NCBI GenBank assembly: GCA_016716235.1
Contig: JADJWS010000001.1
Coordinates: 868,001 to 932,000 of the forward strand
Direction of reading: 5' to 3'
Source: Candidatus Defluviilinea gracilis
GTDB taxonomy: Bacteria > Chloroflexota > Anaerolineae > Anaerolineales > Villigracilaceae
Length of the DNA: 64,000 nt
Positions 15,411 through 22,731 of the stretch are shown piece by piece. Position numbers and translations under genes: made by a program. The notes under the pieces are model-generated. The model worked only from the letters and a program-made list of their open reading frames with translations, did not search any database and was not told the origin of the DNA. Position 1 is the stretch's first letter. Every line of letters begins with the position of its first letter.

Positions 15411-16484
15411 TCAAGAAGCCGCGCCGAGGTCAGTCCATCTCAACTCTTTACCCATCGGCATGTCGGTCAATGCTCTAGTTCCAATGACATCTTGAATCTG
15501 GTCAGGCTTGATCGCGCCGACAGTGGCGGGGCGCAACACGTCAATCATCTCACGCGTGAACACTTCGCCAGCCTTGATCTCCCGCGCCGCCCGCAGACAG
15601 CGACGTTGCACAACAGCGGTATCAATTTCATTCTCAGCGATAAATTTATCGGCAGAGCCAAGCGAACGCTCAAGCAGGCGCGTCTCTTCGACCATGCGCG
15701 CCCATTTGGCGGGATCCATCGCAAACTTGTGGTCGGGACCTTCGCGGTCGTTGCTGTCGGTGAAGTGACGCTCGATGACGCGCGCGCCAAGCGTCACCGC
15801 GCCGAGAACGGGAGCGACCGCGTGCGTGTGATCGGAGAGTCCCAGAATCACATCAGGGAACATCGTCGCGTAGGTCTTCAATACGTTCAAATGCAAATGG
15901 TCGTAGTTGTTCGGGGACGCGGTGTAATTGGTATTGCACTGCATCAACACGAGTTGCTTGTTGATCTTGAGAACCGCATGGACAGCCTTCTGCACCTCCC
16001 CAATCGTGGACGCGCCCGTGGCGATAAAGAACGGCTTGCCCTTGCTCGCCATGCGTTCCAGCGCTTCGATCCAATCAATCTCGCCAGAGCCAGCCTTGTA
16101 GACGGGCACATATTGGTCGAGGAAATCAATCGCGGCGAAATCATACGGCGACGAGAAATAATCAATGCCCGCTTCCTGACATTCCTCCATCAACGTCAAC
16201 GTCCACTCGAAGGGAATGGACGCGGCGCGATAGACCTCGGTCACCGATTTCTTCCACGTCGCCTGATGGCTGACCTGCGAGTTCATGTGCGAGAAGCCAT
16301 AATCCGAGACGATCTTCGGCGCGTCGAAATTCTGGAATTTGGCGGCATCCGCTCCCGCCTCTTTCGCCAAACGGATCAACAGTTTCGCCCGTTCCAAATC
16401 GCCATCGTGGTTCGCCGCAATATCAGCGATGAAGTAGGTGGGATGGTTCGATCCGATCGTGCGATTTCCAAATTTAATTTCCAT
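15411..16484 (-). CDS. neuB: NeuB/SpsE family nonulosonic acid synthase
   Basis: 357 aa, TIM barrel plus C-terminal SAF antifreeze-like domain. The enzyme condenses phosphoenolpyruvate with an N-acyl hexosamine to give a sialic-acid-like nonulosonic acid. Seen: YFIADIAANHDGDLERAKLL at the N-terminus, AAKFQNF, YKAGSGEIDW, LMQCNTNYTASP, GLSDHTHA, and GARVIERHFT, all family signatures. The SAF domain spans about 290-357 (RRCLRAAREIKAGEVFTREM). The protein could be neuraminic, legionaminic or pseudaminic acid synthase; the nearby PseB-type dehydratase favours the pseudaminic branch but the set of pathway genes is incomplete here. A GGAGG site precedes the ATG. Confidence 0.9.
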   Translation of the reverse strand: MEIKFGNRTIGSNHPTYFIADIAANHDGDLERAKLLIRLAKEAGADAAKFQNFDAPKIVSDYGFSHMNSQVSHQATWKKSVTEVYRAASIPFEWTLTLMEECQEAGIDYFSSPYDFAAIDFLDQYVPVYKAGSGEIDWIEALERMASKGKPFFIATGASTIGEVQKAVHAVLKINKQLVLMQCNTNYTASPNNYDHLHLNVLKTYATMFPDVILGLSDHTHAVAPVLGAVTLGARVIERHFTDSNDREGPDHKFAMDPAKWARMVEETRLLERSLGSADKFIAENEIDTAVVQRRCLRAAREIKAGEVFTREMIDVLRPATVGAIKPDQIQDVIGTRALTDMPMGKELRWTDLGAAS

Positions 16485-16537
16485 GTGTTCCTCCGAAAAG
16501 GGTTGAATTGTATTTTATCGTATTACATTTTTCGGCT

Positions 16538-16543
16538 TATAAT
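16538..16543 (+). promoter_or_regulatory. -10 box of a probably leaderless promoter
   Basis: TATAAT (16538-16543) lies 6 bases upstream of the DUF5674 ATG at 16550. Transcription would start at or next to the ATG, so the mRNA is probably leaderless. The -35 region is weak (ttatcg 17 bases upstream). No Shine-Dalgarno is present, consistent with this reading. Confidence 0.6.
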
Positions 16544-16549
16544 CTGCGC

Positions 16550-16897
16550 ATGCCCATTCATGTTTTCACCAGCAAAGCGACATCATCGCAAATGCAAGAG
16601 ATGTTGGAGTCGTTTTCCGAAATGCGCATGATCAAGATCGTCGTTGACATCGAACGGGAAATCCTTGCAGGTGGAAGCGGAATGCACTACGAATGCGAGC
16701 AACTGCTGTTGAACGATGGCAGTGAACAGAAAGATCTTTGGGGCGCAAACTGGTTTCCTGACGAGCAGGAAATCGAGTTCGAATCGCTGATCAATATTCG
16801 TCCGCATCAAAACAGAAGCATTATTATTCAAGATAAAACGATCTGCGATAAAGTTGAACGTATCACACGGAATTACTTTGAAGGAGTAAAGCCATGA
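16550..16897 (+). CDS. DUF5674 family protein
   Basis: 115 aa from the ATG at 16550. The conserved run IKIVVDIEREILAGGSGMHY, followed by CEQLLLNDGSEQKDLWGANW and FESLINIRPHQNRS, matches DUF5674, a small uncharacterised domain found in many bacteria. No catalytic activity is established. It overlaps the next gene by four bases (ATGA at 16894), forming a two-gene unit transcribed against the polysaccharide locus. Such orientation and pairing recall toxin-antitoxin or small accessory modules, but nothing in the sequence proves that. Confidence 0.8.
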   Translation: MPIHVFTSKATSSQMQEMLESFSEMRMIKIVVDIEREILAGGSGMHYECEQLLLNDGSEQKDLWGANWFPDEQEIEFESLINIRPHQNRSIIIQDKTICDKVERITRNYFEGVKP

Positions 16898-17232
16898 CCA
16901 TATATGCCGAATCCTTTACAAAAGAATCGCCCGCTCGGCAGTTGGGAGCGCTCGCCGCCACGCTGGGACGGGTTGCCTCCTCCGCCGAGAAAACCGCTCG
17001 CGCCAAGGCGATCATCCCGATGCTGGACGAATGTGTCCAATTCATCGAATGGACTCTCTCTCAGCAAACCGAAGCCGCCAGCAAAGAACTAAAGGATATT
17101 AGCCTCATGCTCAAATTATGGCGTGAGGGTTGGGAACACGCTCAAACTGACGAACGCCTCAGAACGCTTTTATCCGTACAGGCAAGGAAATGGTCTGACC
17201 AAGCGTTAGAATATTCAGGGTTGTTAACCTAG
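16894..17232 (+). CDS. Helical protein coupled to DUF5674
   Basis: 112 aa, starting MTIYAESFTKESPARQLGAL and almost entirely alpha-helical by composition (Ala, Glu, Lys, Leu rich). It has no recognised motif or signal peptide. Its ATG overlaps the DUF5674 stop (ATGA), and GAAGGAG lies about 11 bases upstream within that gene. The tight coupling suggests the two products work together. Function unknown. Confidence 0.7.
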   Translation: MTIYAESFTKESPARQLGALAATLGRVASSAEKTARAKAIIPMLDECVQFIEWTLSQQTEAASKELKDISLMLKLWREGWEHAQTDERLRTLLSVQARKWSDQALEYSGLLT

Positions 17233-17237
17233 CTGAC

Positions 17238-17330
17238 CTGACAGGTTTCCGCAGCACCGTGATTAAGCAAGTTGTATTCCATCCGCTGAAGTCCGATGGG
17301 CAAGCGCCACGTAAAACCTGTCAGGTCTTC
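17238..17330. repeat. Inverted repeat with acctgacaggt ends
   Basis: Outer arms acctgacaggtttccgc and the reverse of acgtaaaacctgtcaggt (to 17323) enclose about 60 bp. The stem word resembles the hairpin at 28673-28705. It separates the end of the DUF5674 unit from the gene-start relic MPLELLKSKT. Confidence 0.6.
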
Positions 17331-17361
17331 GGTTTTGGATTTGAGAAGTTCAAGAGGCATA
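17325..17361 (-). pseudogene. Gene-start relic MPLELLKSKT
   Basis: Minus-strand reading from 17361 gives MPLELLKSKTEDLTG. A second copy at 18670 reads MTLELLKSKTGW. Both follow immediately behind an accessory gene and run into a palindromic repeat after about 11 codons. The parent gene is not in the window. Confidence 0.65.
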
Positions 17362-17377
17362 GGTCACTTTCGAGATA

Positions 17378-18448
17378 TCACCGTTGAATATGGACAAAGC
17401 GGGACTTCTCCCATTGTTCGATTTCTTGAAGGCACTTTGTCTTCAACTCAATGGTTGCAAAGGATACATTGATTGAATTTCTAGCGAAACGCACAAGGTC
17501 ATTTATTGTGTATCCGAATTCTCTGGCTACAGCGATATATTCGTCACATAATGTACTACCAATAATTGAGGGGTCATCACTATTAATTGTGACACATACA
17601 CCCAACTGATCTAAATCACGAAAAGGGTGTTGACTCATTTTTGGATAAACCTTGAGGCGAATATTACTTGTTGGACAAATATCAAGTGGGATTTGGCGTT
17701 CCACCAATTTATTAACTACATTTTTATCTTCCGTTGAGCGAACGCCATGACATATGCGATCTGCTTGTAACTCTTTGATGGCACCCAAAACACTACTAGC
17801 TCCACTGGTTTCTCCAGCATGGGGAATACTTCGCAAACCTATTTGTTTTGCCTTCTGAAAGATGTCGCGGAATGGTTCTGGAGGCGCATCTACCTCATTT
17901 CCTCCAAGCCCTATACCAATTACGCCACGCTTTTGTCCCTGAATAGCGTAATCTAAAATAACGTTAGCTATTGTAGGATCAAAAACTCTAGGGTTGCTGC
18001 CACTGAAATGGCGATTGCGGGGAATGCCAAATATCCATTGCATTTCTACGCCAAAGTCATCACGAGCTTTCTGACGACCGACAGTAATCCCGTCAATAAC
18101 ATCTTGAAAATGCAAATTCTTTTCCCAAACGTGAAGATGTTGATAGATAGAAATATACACTTCTCGATAACGAATATTCTGATGCATCATATCGCGTCCA
18201 GACTCGTACACGACAAGAGCAAAGTCTTCAGCGGAGCGAATCAACTGCATACATAGCTGATAATAGGAATGGAAATCTTCAAAATTTTGAAATGTAACCG
18301 ACCTTTGTAATGATTCAACTCTTTCGACAACTCCTAGATGTGAATATTTATGAGCTAGTTTAAGAGCCGTCGTTGAAGGGATGGCACCTTCTAAATGAAT
18401 GTGAAGTTCAGCTTTAGGCAAAGTTCTCACTAGTTCATCGAGATTCAT
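17378..18448 (-). CDS. Adenosine deaminase family amidohydrolase
   Basis: 356 aa. Metal ligands are visible: HIH at residues 16-18 (KAELHIHLEG), His in HAGETSG (about 217), and the NSDDPS aspartates (about 293). The catalytic Glu is in HAGE. The pattern and length fit adenosine or adenine deaminase, hydrolysing an aminopurine to the oxo form. It appears AT-rich by eye. Its Shine-Dalgarno, GGGAGG, is formed by the last Gly-Arg codons of the DUF4260 3' relic, with TAG and the ATG following within nine bases. The gene is sandwiched between that relic and the MPLELLKSKT relic, so it looks like inserted cargo. A role in surface polysaccharide is unlikely. A defence or nucleotide-salvage role is possible. 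Confidence 0.87.
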   Translation of the reverse strand: MNLDELVRTLPKAELHIHLEGAIPSTTALKLAHKYSHLGVVERVESLQRSVTFQNFEDFHSYYQLCMQLIRSAEDFALVVYESGRDMMHQNIRYREVYISIYQHLHVWEKNLHFQDVIDGITVGRQKARDDFGVEMQWIFGIPRNRHFSGSNPRVFDPTIANVILDYAIQGQKRGVIGIGLGGNEVDAPPEPFRDIFQKAKQIGLRSIPHAGETSGASSVLGAIKELQADRICHGVRSTEDKNVVNKLVERQIPLDICPTSNIRLKVYPKMSQHPFRDLDQLGVCVTINSDDPSIIGSTLCDEYIAVAREFGYTINDLVRFARNSINVSFATIELKTKCLQEIEQWEKSRFVHIQR

Positions 18449-18451
18449 AAC

Positions 18452-18670
18452 CTACCTCCCAATCCTCCCCAAATGCGTATTCTGAAATGCGTCTTCGTGT
18501 TTCAACCCGTAGCCGATGATGCGATCACAACTGGAGTGACCGAGCAAAAACTCCGAAGGAGTGGAATGATTATAGATTCGGGTTCGATGATTTACCAACC
18601 CCGAAGGGGTGTCATTGATTCCGCGTGAATCATGCCATCCTGTTTTGGATTTGAGCAGTTCAAGGGTCAT
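18452..18670 (-). pseudogene. Composite relic: MTLELLKSKT start, repeat, DUF4260 3' end
   Basis: The 72-codon frame has three parts. The start MTLELLKSKTGW is homologous to 17361. The middle is entirely a cccgaagggg-type repeat (18550-18617). The last 32 codons (LLGHSSCDRIIGYGLKHEDA to the ending HLGRIGR) match the C-terminus of the intact DUF4260 protein at 19266. It is not a functional gene, though it is open throughout. The terminal GGGAGGTAG provides the ribosome binding site of adenosine deaminase. Confidence 0.8.
18550..18617. repeat. CCCGAAGGGG-type element, copy 1
   Basis: aaaactccgaaggagtggaa, gattatagattcggg and aaccccgaaggggtgtcatt are arranged as two hairpin-forming words around a gattatag spacer. 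Other members of the family lie at 30301-30371, 34551-34722 and 44929-45100. Confidence 0.75.
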
Positions 18671-18674
18671 AAGC

Positions 18675-19259
18675 TTATTTCTTTGGTTGCATAAAATTTT
18701 CTCTACAATAATTCATTAGGTTCCAAAAATACTCTTGGCGATAATCTATTTGCCATAAATCAGAATCCTTATCTGCAATAAATTTCTCCCACAAACCGCC
18801 TGAATCAAGATATTGGGACGCATTATTGGTATTGTTTTGTTTATCCACCCACAGTAGAGCAGGCATAACCCATGCTTGATCATAATGAAGATTCGTTCTG
18901 GGAAGGTAGATGTTTAGATATTCTGTAAGGTATTTTACGCTTTTATCGTTTGCAAAACATGCAAGCGCAAAACAATGACCCTGACCAGCATATGTCATTT
19001 TGCTTTCTACAAGTTTTGCGCCAATTTCATCAGCATACTGTGACCAGCCTTTTAATCCGCAAAACCAACTTCCAGTTATTTGCTCGCGCCAATCACCTGA
19101 CAAAAGCCGTTGAATGATTTCATCATCCAAAACCAATAGGGCTTTTCTCACCTTCTCATTGAATGAAACTTGTTCGTCATCTTTCAATAAGTAATAATAA
19201 TTGCCATGCAGGATATGAAGATAATAGGGGGCTACCCAATTGTTGATGAATTTATCCAT
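18675..19259 (-). CDS. DUF6000-like protein
   Basis: 194 aa, beginning MDKFINNWVAPYYLHILHGN. The central LLSGDWREQITGSWFCGLKG and LVESKMTYAGQGHCFALACF resemble DUF6000 proteins, a family encoded in immunity and accessory contexts; this assignment is by memory of the pattern, not a search. No signal peptide or membrane helix. The gene starts 6 bp after the DUF4260 stop, and the DUF4260 terminal codons (GGGAGGTAA) serve as its Shine-Dalgarno. It ends 5 bp before the MTLELLKSKT relic. It is more AT-rich by eye than its neighbours. Probable cargo gene. Confidence 0.7.
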   Translation of the reverse strand: MDKFINNWVAPYYLHILHGNYYYLLKDDEQVSFNEKVRKALLVLDDEIIQRLLSGDWREQITGSWFCGLKGWSQYADEIGAKLVESKMTYAGQGHCFALACFANDKSVKYLTEYLNIYLPRTNLHYDQAWVMPALLWVDKQNNTNNASQYLDSGGLWEKFIADKDSDLWQIDYRQEYFWNLMNYCRENFMQPKK

Positions 19260-19265
19260 CTCAGA

Positions 19266-19616
19266 TTACCTCCCAATCCTCCCCAAGTGCGTATTCTGGA
19301 ACGCGTCTTCGTGCTTCAACCCGTAGCCGAGGGCGCGGTCAAAACTGGAGTGACCGAGAAGGACTGTCCCTGCGAACATCAGCCACGGCGTGGAGGTTAG
19401 GGCGCCCAAGGCATAAAGGGCAACCGAAAGCCCCTTGTGGTGGACCAAGTTATACGTCCAGGCGCCGAAGCGGGGGTTTGCCAAATAGCCGATCATGCTC
19501 AGATCGGGCGCAAAAAACCACAGCGCGTACCATCCCCACCCGTAGTCCAATCCAGAAAAAAGAAAAAGGGCGAGCCCGAACAAAAAGAGTTCTTCGAGTT
19601 TGAGCAGATTTTTCAT
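19266..19616 (-). CDS. DUF4260 family membrane protein
   Basis: 116 aa from the ATG at 19616, the usual family size. It has three to four hydrophobic helices (LEELFLFGLALFLFSG, YALWFFAPDLSMIGYLA, GLSVALYALGALT, WLMFAGTVLLGHS). The C-terminal motif GHSSFDRALGYGLKHEDAF is the family signature. The family is integral to the membrane and has no known function. A longer upstream frame exists but passes through repeat sequence and the RmlD-like stop region, so the ATG after GGAGAC is preferred. The 3' end of this gene is duplicated at 18452. Confidence 0.85.
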   Translation of the reverse strand: MKNLLKLEELFLFGLALFLFSGLDYGWGWYALWFFAPDLSMIGYLANPRFGAWTYNLVHHKGLSVALYALGALTSTPWLMFAGTVLLGHSSFDRALGYGLKHEDAFQNTHLGRIGR

Positions 19617-19629
19617 GTGTCTCCTGTGG

Positions 19630-19648
19630 CGCAATTTGGCAAATTGCG
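19630..19648. repeat. Short hairpin cgcaatttggcaaattgcg
   Basis: A perfect inverted repeat with central GGC, the same linker as the hairpin at 9762-9788. It lies directly downstream of the RmlD-like gene and before DUF4260. Confidence 0.7.
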
Positions 19649-20566
19649 TTACTGTTGATAACCCCTGATTTTCTGTGGATAACCCTGTTGGAACTGTGTA
19701 TAGAACCCGTCCAAACCAGTGGAGAACGAGGGGATTTCGCGCCCCAAATCTGTGGACAACTTGTGGACAGACAGCCATAAATTGTGGGATCGCTTGGCGG
19801 TCAAACCCGACCTTTCGACTGATTGCGGCTCGATGAGGCTTTCTCTCAGCCCGAACTTTCGCGCCACCTCCACCCCGAACTGATACTTGTTCATCGCCTG
19901 CGCGCCGACGACGTGATACAAACCGTGCAAATCATTTTCGAGCATGGCAATGAGCGTCTGCGCCAGATGATTGACCCACATCGGGCAGAAGATGACATCC
20001 GTAAACCCGTTGACGTTTTTGCCCTCGCTCAAGTTGTTGATGAAGAATTCGGGGAGGCTTCTTTTTGCGCCCAATGACCAACCGAAAAAATTAACTCTGG
20101 CAATAATTGCCTGCGGGTTAACTTGTTGCACGGCGCGTTCGCCATCGAGTTTTGTCTGAGAGTAAACACCTGGCGGATTTGGTTCATCTTCCTCTGTGTA
20201 CACTCCCTCTTTTGTGCCGTCAAAAACCGAGTCGGTCGAAAGATGGACGAAGGGAATATTTCGTTCGGCGCAAGCGGCGGCTAACTCCCTCGGAAGTTCT
20301 GTATTCAGTAGCCTCGCCTGTTCTGGATCTTCTTCACACATTTCAAGATTCGCCAACGCGGCGCAGTTGACGAGCCACTCAGGTCTTGTCGAATCGAGAA
20401 TGGAATTGACACTGCCCGACCTGAGCAGATTTGCATGAAGCACCCGAAACGGAGCGGATTTCAATTTACCCCTGTCCACGCCAATGACATCATGCACGCG
20501 CTTGGCTTCAAGTGCGAGGTTGATTCCGAGCAGTCCGCTGGCGCCAGTTATGAGTATTCGTGCCAT
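19649..20566 (-). CDS. RmlD-like SDR sugar reductase
   Basis: 305 aa extended SDR. The NAD(P) motif GASGLLG is at residues 7-13, active-site YSQTK (YxxxK) in the middle, with CAALANLEMCEEDPEQA and HLSTDSVFDGTKEG as in dTDP-4-dehydrorhamnose reductases. It likely reduces a 4-keto nucleotide sugar in the polysaccharide pathway. Product identity (rhamnose or other deoxysugar) cannot be fixed because the RmlA, B and C partners are not in the window. The next gene upstream is the PseB-type dehydratase, which would provide a 4-keto substrate. Confidence 0.85.
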   Translation of the reverse strand: MARILITGASGLLGINLALEAKRVHDVIGVDRGKLKSAPFRVLHANLLRSGSVNSILDSTRPEWLVNCAALANLEMCEEDPEQARLLNTELPRELAAACAERNIPFVHLSTDSVFDGTKEGVYTEEDEPNPPGVYSQTKLDGERAVQQVNPQAIIARVNFFGWSLGAKRSLPEFFINNLSEGKNVNGFTDVIFCPMWVNHLAQTLIAMLENDLHGLYHVVGAQAMNKYQFGVEVARKFGLRESLIEPQSVERSGLTAKRSHNLWLSVHKLSTDLGREIPSFSTGLDGFYTQFQQGYPQKIRGYQQ

Positions 20567-20574
20567 GTGTCAAG

Positions 20575-20655
20575 TTCCATGATACACGTTACAAGGTACG
20601 AGTTACAGGTTACGTATCTCGTAACCCGTAACTTGTATCCCGTATCACGCATCAC
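20575..20655. repeat. Degenerate GTAACTCGTA spacer
   Basis: The spacer is a run of imperfect words such as acaaggtacgagttacaggt and tctcgtaacccgtaacttgt. The same phrase appears translated in the DUF4910-type gene (10251-10279) and in part at 14677-14703. It separates two co-directional SDR genes and holds no promoter I can recognise. Confidence 0.7.
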
Positions 20656-21662
20656 CCCTCCAACTTCCCCTGCTTAAACAACTCCTCAAACGGCGCAACG
20701 AATTTTTTGATTCCGTCAATATCGAGCCATTCGGAGTTATTGTCGCTGGTGTAGGTGAATCCATCGGGGAGCGGTTTGCCTTTGTCTTTCCACGAGTAAC
20801 CGAACCACGTTGCTTCGGCGGGTTGGATGACGTACATCTTGTCGAGTTCAATCGTGTGACGTGCCTCATCATCCGAGATCAAGTCTTCGTGGAGTTTTTC
20901 GCCAGGGCGGATGCCGATGATGTTGATCTTTGCATTCGGCACGATGGCTTTGGCAAGGTCAACGACTTTCGTGCTGGGAATCTTCGGCACGAACACTTCG
21001 CCGCCTTCCATTTGCTCGATGCAGTCAATGACGAATTTGACTCCCTGCTCCAGCGACAGCCAAAAGCGCGTCATGCGCTCGTCGGTGATGGTGACTGTCC
21101 CATTCTCGCGTTGTTTGAGGAACAACGGCACGACCGAGCCGCGCGAGCCGACGACATTCCCGTATCGGACGCACGAGTAGCGGGTCGCTGAACCCGCGGC
21201 ATATGCGTTGCTTTGGACGGTCAACTTCTCGGCGGCGAGTTTTGTCGCGCCGTATAAATTCGCGGGGCTGACGGCTTTGTCCGTGCTGATGGTCATCACC
21301 TTTTTCACGCCCGCATCCAACGCGGCTTCGACCACGTTCGCTGTGCCCATGATGTTGGTCTTGATGGCTTCCATTGGGTTGTACTCACACGCTGGGACCT
21401 GCTTCAACGCCGCCGCATGGACAACGATATCCACGCCATGCATCGCGCGGACGAGTCGCTCCCTGTCGCGGATATCGCCGATGAAATAGCGCAGTGACGG
21501 ATGGTTGAATCCGCCCACCTGCATTTCGTGCTGTTTCAACTCGTCGCGGCTGAAGATGATGATCTTCTTCGGCTGTTTCTCGGCAAGCAAAGTCTGCGTA
21601 AACTTCTTGCCGAAAGACCCCGTCCCGCCTGTGATGAGTATGACTTGATTTTTCCAGTCCAT
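20652..21662 (-). CDS. pseB: UDP-GlcNAc 4,6-dehydratase (inverting), PseB type
   Basis: 336 aa from the ATG at 21662 (AGGAG upstream). The long open frame further upstream runs through palindromic repeats and is rejected. Motifs: ITGGTGSFGKKFTQTLL (residues 9-25), IFSRDELKQHEMQ, HAAALKQVPACEYNPMEAI, KAVSPANLYGATKL (YxxxK) and RFWLSLEQGVKF. This enzyme converts UDP-GlcNAc to the 4-keto-6-deoxy-L-arabino sugar, the first step to pseudaminic acid or to L-fucosamine-type sugars. NeuB and SpsF in the same locus are compatible with a CMP-nonulosonate route. Confidence 0.88.
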   Translation of the reverse strand: MDWKNQVILITGGTGSFGKKFTQTLLAEKQPKKIIIFSRDELKQHEMQVGGFNHPSLRYFIGDIRDRERLVRAMHGVDIVVHAAALKQVPACEYNPMEAIKTNIMGTANVVEAALDAGVKKVMTISTDKAVSPANLYGATKLAAEKLTVQSNAYAAGSATRYSCVRYGNVVGSRGSVVPLFLKQRENGTVTITDERMTRFWLSLEQGVKFVIDCIEQMEGGEVFVPKIPSTKVVDLAKAIVPNAKINIIGIRPGEKLHEDLISDDEARHTIELDKMYVIQPAEATWFGYSWKDKGKPLPDGFTYTSDNNSEWLDIDGIKKFVAPFEELFKQGKLEG

Positions 21663-21681
21663 GATTTCTCCTGTTACCTCT

Positions 21682-21728
21682 GGTGGTCGAGTAGACACGA
21701 GCGATAGCGAGTGTCGTACCGAGACCAC
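21682..21728. repeat. GGTGGTCGAG hairpin element, copy 1
   Basis: Starts ggtggtcgagtagacacgag and ends gtaccgagaccac; the ends are inverted repeats around a variable centre with its own inverted word (acactcgc/gcgagtgt type). Confidence 0.8.
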
Positions 21729-21745
21729 ACTTCTTGTTTTCATAC

Positions 21746-21793
21746 GGTGGTCGAGTAGTGGCGCATGGTTTTCGCGCCACGTATCGAGACCAC
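21746..21793. repeat. GGTGGTCGAG hairpin element, copy 2
   Basis: Starts ggtggtcgagtagtggcgc, centre atggtttt, ends gcgccacgtatcgagaccac. The inner word gtggcgc/gcgccac is a perfect inverted repeat different from copy 1. Confidence 0.8.
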
Positions 21794-21822
21794 ACCTTTT
21801 GATTTCATATTCACATGTCACT

Positions 21823-21898
21823 GGTGGTCTCGATACGTCCCGCACACGCTTCGACTTCGCTGTCGCTCCGCTCAGCGCGGCGGGACTACTCGACCACC
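21823..21898. repeat. GGTGGTCGAG hairpin element, copy 3 (inverted)
   Basis: Starts ggtggtctcgatacgtcccg and ends cgggactactcgaccacc, the reverse orientation of copies 1 and 2. The centre carries the word cttcgctgtcgctccgctca, shared with the repeat at 23660-23690 and with the in-frame insert in GT2. Confidence 0.8.
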
Positions 21899-21911
21899 GA
21901 GTTGGGATGAA

Positions 21912-22712
21912 TTACTTTATCGCTTCAAACACGCCAGAATCTTTTGTGATGAAGATTGAGCCTTGTTGCTCCAGTTTATCTTGCGATGCTTGCTTAATTT
22001 GCTCCAACTTGCCTTCCTGAAGGTCAGAAAGAGCAGTCATCGAACGCAGATAAGCAACCAGCGGTTCCAATTCAGTGACGCGCAAACTATCATCGTAACG
22101 AGAGAGGGTCACTTGCGGAAAAACGGATTTCAATTGTGCCAGTCCATTCTCCAGAGTAAAAGATAACGTCGCCTTGCTGACATAATTCCCGTTGCTGATC
22201 TCCTCCAACCAGCCCGTGATTTCCTGCATATGCCGTTCGCCGACAGTCGTTGCAAACAGATGACCGCCCGTTTTCAAGACTCGTTTCATCTCTCGAATCG
22301 CCTTCGCTCTGTCAGGGACATGATACAGCATGTGATTGGCGATGACCGCGTCGAAGGTTTCGTCGGGGAACGGAATTTCCTGCGCGTCGATCTCTTTGAA
22401 GTTGTATGCTCTCCCAGTGACGACCAAGTTCCGCCAAGCCGAATCAAGCATCCCTGCGGAAAGATCCGAGAGGGTGATGTCCCACGTGGATGGGATGCGA
22501 TGACTGTTTTCCTTCCACAAATATCCAGGTCCGCATCCGAGTTCTAATATCTTCGCGTTTGCTGGAAGTTTCAACAGATGGTCGAAGACCCAATTCATCC
22601 AGCCATACGGATTTGTGCTGAAGCGTTGATGGATCGCCACGCGCGCGTCGAGGTTCGATGAGTCTTTGTATTGATCGGTCTTGAGATATTGCTGATCGGT
22701 AAACTTGGACAA
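21912..22712 (-). CDS. Class I SAM-dependent methyltransferase
   Basis: 266 aa. Motif I is ILELGCGPGYLW (about residues 55-66). An acidic loop follows (ITLSDLSAGMLDSA), then FDAVIANHMLYHVPDRAKAI and VLKTGGHLFATT. This is the UbiE/Methyltransf_11 pattern. In this locus it probably methylates a sugar or lipid-linked oligosaccharide, but the substrate is not shown. It lies 19 bp downstream of a second methyltransferase, with the ACTAGAGACT-type phrase repeat in between. Confidence 0.85.
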   Translation of the reverse strand: MSKFTDQQYLKTDQYKDSSNLDARVAIHQRFSTNPYGWMNWVFDHLLKLPANAKILELGCGPGYLWKENSHRIPSTWDITLSDLSAGMLDSAWRNLVVTGRAYNFKEIDAQEIPFPDETFDAVIANHMLYHVPDRAKAIREMKRVLKTGGHLFATTVGERHMQEITGWLEEISNGNYVSKATLSFTLENGLAQLKSVFPQVTLSRYDDSLRVTELEPLVAYLRSMTALSDLQEGKLEQIKQASQDKLEQQGSIFITKDSGVFEAIK

Positions 22713-22731
22713 AGTCTCTAGTCTCCAGTCT

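Noticed and set aside
20435..20677. Small plus-strand frame over the RmlD start
   Set aside because: Composed of antisense codons and a degenerate repeat, without a ribosome binding site.
21663..21845. N-terminal extension of the PseB-type protein
   Set aside because: It runs through GGTGGTCGAG repeats; the ATG at 21662 has AGGAG and begins the conserved Rossmann motif.
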